Position numbers and translations under genes: made by a program. Under the pieces are notes generated by a model, which had not been told where the DNA came from, searched no databases, and saw only the letters and a program-made list of their open reading frames with translations. A stretch of 64,000 nucleotides of DNA from Brasenia schreberi (taxonomy: Eukaryota > Streptophyta > Magnoliopsida > Nymphaeales > Cabombaceae): assembly GCA_036023115.1 (NCBI GenBank), contig JAYKKT010000086.1, forward strand, positions 16,011,501 to 16,075,500, in the 5' to 3' direction. Shown one piece after another: positions 60,413-64,000 of this stretch (positions are counted from its first letter, which is position 1; each line of letters opens with the position of its first letter).

Positions 60413-63400
60413 TGTAGATGATAATTAATTCTGAAGCCTATGAAAAGACTCGAAATTCTATTCACAAATACAACTACGCGAGTGCACCAACAAGTTTTCT
60501 AAAACTTGCAAAGTTTGATTTGGTTTCTAACATCTTCAGTGAATGTAGACTAATGAGTTCTTTTCACATAGGCCTTCTTGAACTGATGCTCAAAGGTTGG
60601 CCTAGATGCTTAGAAGATCGCTTTAATATCCAGGAAGTTTTCAAAATTGAGTTTCAATCAAAACAAGTTTATCAAAATCCTGAGTTATTCTTTTGAAAAA
60701 ACCAAATTCAATCCTAAAATATAGAAACAGGTTCTGTTTTCAAGGACAAATTTTCCTAAAAACTCAGGACGGACCATGTGATAGAAACACTAAGGCTTAA
60801 ATAAGTGACTCTATCTTACCATGTAGGTATTGGATTTTTATGAAACTAGTTATGTTGGAAGGCTATGGAAGTCACCGTTTCAACGAGATCATTTTCAAGG
60901 AATTTGGATAAGTGCAAACAGAGTTAAGGGACTTTTACCCAACCTCAAGTGCATGATATACGGTGCATACAGGTTCTGTTCCGATTCTATTCAATTTTTC
61001 TCAATTTTATTCACGACCTTAAACATACCTAAAATTCTTAAAAATTTTATGGTGGGTTGATAGGTGTCTACCAATTTTCAGCATTTTTCGATTGCAGGGC
61101 AGGACTGAGAAATTCAAAAATCAAGCAGGTGTAGAATACAGAAAATAAAGTTTTTGTTTTTAAGGATCTAATGAATGCATCCAACCATTTCCTAATGAAT
61201 TAAATGTTCATCCATAGTAATTTCAATAAGGAGAAAGTACAATAATCAAATGAAATTAATATATAGCTTAAGCATAGAGGGGTTAGAGAGTATAAGATTT
61301 ACAATGTGTATTGGAGTAGGAACAAACCATAAATCAAGCACATTAGAGGTGATTCTTACCCACGAACTTGGATGGATTTTGGCAGCTCTTTCCCTCAAAA
61401 TATTACATTGATTTGGAGTCAAATGCTCTTTAATTACAATCCAATTGAATGGAATTGAAAGAATTAAAGAAAGGAAGGAAAGGAGAAGGGGAGAATCAAC
61501 CTGAAACGGATGATTAAAGACCTGAAATGGTTGGTCGGCTCCTTCGAGAAGGGGGCGACTCCATCTTCCTCCCCTCCTCTTTCTCTCCTCCTCTCTCTCT
61601 ATTTGTTGGAATTTCCTTTGATTTTCCTCCTTGATCAGCCCCTCAAGACCCCTATTTATAGATTTGAAGGGGGGCCTCTTGACCCTTTCATAGGTTGGAG
61701 CTTGGTGTTTTAATGCATGACCCGATTTGGGTTTGATCCAATGAAAATTTCTAGTCTCTTGGTAGAACATGGGGCATGTGGGGCTGGAGAGTGGTTCCCT
61801 CTTAGCCCATGTGAGCTTGATGCAACCTACATGGCTTAGTCTCTACCATGGACACAGCTAGGTGAGATTGAGTCACCCTAGCCTGTCCCTTTGTGCTTGG
61901 CTCAATCTAGGCGATTTGGGGTGGTTGGTTGATGTCTAGCCTCACCTTTGACTTGCTTTAGCCTGTCCCAATTCATGTCTTGACTTTGATCAAGTGTGGT
62001 TCTTTGATTTTGACTCACCTTGATCGAACTCAAGTCTTGATTTATGCCTTGGTCATATGGCGCGCTTGACTTCTTAGGGGCGGCCTTGGCCTTGGTTCAT
62101 CCTAACCCGCAACTTGACCATGGGGGTTCCTTGACCTTGCCTTGATTTGATTTGATGCAACCACTTTAGCTTGAACTTGGGTCTAGCTTTGTTGTGAATT
62201 GAATTGGATCGAGCCCTACTTGACTGGGTCTTGAATTGAACTTTGCTTGACTCGGCCCTGACTTGATCACTTGGCCTCCTTGGTGCCACTTTTGACTTTA
62301 CCTTAATCTTTATGTGTCTTGGTCGGTTTGGTAAATCCTTTAACTTGATTGAATTTGTATTTGAATTGGGCTTCTTGATGTGGCCCTTTCTTGACTTGAG
62401 CTTGTCTTAGGCTTGGTCGTGTACCCATGTTAATTTGATTTGATTTCAGGTTAGTGGCATGTGCCCATTTGATTTGGTTTTTGGGCTTGATCATGGGCCT
62501 AATTTGAATTGGTTTTAGGCTTGATCATGAGTCTATCTTTGATTTGGTTTTTGTCCTTGACCATGATCCCATCTTTGATTTTATTTTGATTTGATTTAAT
62601 CCGTTGGTGGAGAACCTCTATTTCTTCAAGGCTCTCCTACTTTCATCTTAGACTTTAGGAATTCTGCTTTGCTTGATTAATGTTTCAGGTATAGTTTGAA
62701 ATGTTTTCTTTAAAACTATTTCTTTTATATTTGAAAACATTGAGTTTAACGAAATCTTTAAATACATTTTGGAGAACAACTGAGTCTCATCCCCAATTTT
62801 TGTTTGCATGGGTGACCTGCTTTTGCTTCGTGAGTTATTCTTTACTGTTTCAACCATTTTAACCCTTTAATGGGTGTAGGGTGTTAGACAACTTTAACCC
62901 TTTTGATAGATGTAAGGTCTTGCACATCTTTAACCCTTGGGTGTGAGTTCTTGGATCGCTTTAACCCTTTGGATAGGTATAGGGTCCTAGAGTAGGACTA
63001 TCTTTGATTGGGCAAATTTTGAGGTCTTTATGTTGGACTTGATTTGGTTTTGAATTTCAAAGGTTTTTATAATTTTGACATTTTGTAATCATTTTGTGGG
63101 TTTAATTCTCAATGTCTCATTTTCATTTGTTTCTTTGAAAAATTTGTTTGAAACAATTCTTTCTTTAAAGACAATCTTTTGAAATAGCAAAATCCTTTCA
63201 TTTTGGTCTTAAGGGCAGAGTAGTTATTTTTTATTTCTTTTCAAAATTGGATTTTTTTGAGAGGAGTGCAAAGTACCATTATTTTGAGTCTCCTACAAAA
63301 TTTTGGCAAGAAAATGGGGTTCATTTAAGGTATCTTTATTTGGAAAACCTTAAAAGACCCAAAATGCAATTTTGCCTGGAAATGGCAGAAATTTTAAAAG

Positions 63401-63423
63401 ACCAATTTTTTTGGGTGTTTACA
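60413..63423 (-). repeat. LTR-like unit U2 (3011 bp)
   Basis: Plus-strand limits tgtagatgataatt and gggtgtttaca. It has the same landmarks as U1: gcgagtgcacc, ggccttcttgaactgatgctc, cctaaaattcttaaaaatttt, tagcttaagcatagaggggtt. Its right half (about 61850-62650) is stuffed with ttgacttgatc- and cttggcttg-like words, and 62860-63000 has three tandem-like repeats of tttaaccctt...ggtgtagggt. Confidence 0.7.
61651..61660 (-). promoter_or_regulatory. TATA box of LTR unit U2
   Basis: Minus strand TATAAATAGG in AATCTATAAATAGGGGTC. Confidence 0.65.
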
Positions 63424-63570
63424 ACTGTCCAAAGGAAATGCCCAACAGTCTTCCCCTTTGCAGTCTGGCTCTACCAACGGTGGCTTAAACAGTAATGGGG
63501 CAAGCCCAAGGAGACTTGTCGTATCCAACTCCTTGTCTTTCCTTACTAAACTCTTCACATCCTTAAACTC
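63424..63570. other. 147-bp spacer between U2 and U3
   Basis: Likely gypsy internal or flanking sequence. The minus strand has a purine-rich run GGGGAAGACTG about 30 bases before the U2 start. No coding feature recognised. Confidence 0.35.
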
Positions 63571-64000
63571 TATAGATGTGAATTTTTATTTTGAAGTCTA
63601 TATGGAGATTCAAAATGAAATTCTCAAACTATGTTGTATGCGCGAGCGTGCCAGTTCGTTTACTCAAACTAACAAAGTTGATTTCTAACTTCATGTAGAC
63701 AATTGTAGGCAAGTGAGTTCTTTTCGTCATAGGCCTTCTTGAACCGATGCTCAAGGGTCAGCCTAGATGCTTTGAAAATCGTTTGAGATTCGGTATGTTT
63801 TCAAAAAACAAAATTCCAATTTCAAAGGTTTGACAAAATCGTGATTTTAACTTCTAAACTCAAAAACATCCCAAGTTCTTGAAAAAAAGAAACCAGTTAT
63901 GTTTTCAGTAACTCGTGTATGATTTTTTTAGAATAGTTTTGTATCTCTAAAAATTTTAAAAAATCTACAAAAAATAGATTTTGATGTACAGATTCAAAAA
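63571..64000 (-). repeat. LTR-like unit U3, start only (cut by window end)
   Basis: Begins tatagatgtgaattttt, then gcgcgagcgtgccagttcg, gtgagttcttttcgtcatagg and cttcttgaaccgatgctcaaggg, matching the heads of U1 and U2. Continues beyond the window. Confidence 0.7.

Noticed and set aside
62074..62494. Minus-strand open frames rich in Lys, Gln and Ser
   Set aside because: Low-complexity ttgacttgatc-like repeats in LTR unit U2; no motif.

Overview
This is plant nuclear DNA, most likely from a flowering plant. The evidence is a spliced plant-specific RIC (ROP-interactive CRIB) gene, plant-type Copia, Tat-like Ty3/gypsy, RTE, L1, hAT and MULE transposable elements, long AT-rich intergenic stretches and many (AT)n/(CT)n microsatellites. 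The species cannot be named from the sequence alone.

Layout. 1-6072: intergenic DNA with a 345-bp RTE LINE tail fragment (2941-3285), a 91-bp tandem duplication and a broken OST3/OST6 (oligosaccharyltransferase subunit) pseudogene (4575-5131). 6073-31171: one large nest of transposons, resolved here from terminal repeats and target-site duplications (TSDs). The outermost element is a hAT transposon (hAT-A). It was hit by an RTE LINE (6934-8755), two sister non-autonomous hATs (9536-10543 and 11004-12176) and a third kind of hAT-like element (element C, 12336-30073). Element C was hit by a Copia element (Copia-2, 13286-29498). Copia-2 was hit by a second copy of the hAT-A family (hAT-B, 15348-24318) and by hAT-D (25219-27375). 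hAT-B was hit by the youngest recognisable element, Copia-1 (17269-22815). Nesting is therefore five deep: hAT-A > C > Copia-2 > hAT-B > Copia-1. Subtracting the insertions gives about 3.32 kb for hAT-A and 3.42 kb for hAT-B, which supports the reconstruction.

31172-44800: decayed sequence. It holds Copia remnants (about 31880-33800), an L1 LINE remnant (35340-36260) carrying a 54-bp RTE insertion with a perfect 17-bp TSD, a degenerate Mutator-like transposase (39300-41560), a degenerate repeat array (about 42080-42700) and an old RTE remnant (44335-44770). 44800-47700: microsatellite-rich intergenic DNA. 47750-50226: the only apparently intact host gene, a four-exon, 125-residue RIC-like protein whose last intron appears to be a GC-AG intron. 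50227-53240: intergenic, nothing recognised.

53240-64000: long LTR-like sequences of a Tat-type Ty3/gypsy family on the minus strand. Three to four LTR-like units (the last cut by the window end) follow one another with little internal sequence between them, plus one reverse transcriptase/RNase H fragment. Three units carry a TATA box on the minus strand at a similar place.

Only the RIC gene looks like a working host gene. Everything else recognisable is mobile DNA or its debris. No CRISPR, operon or prokaryotic feature is present.
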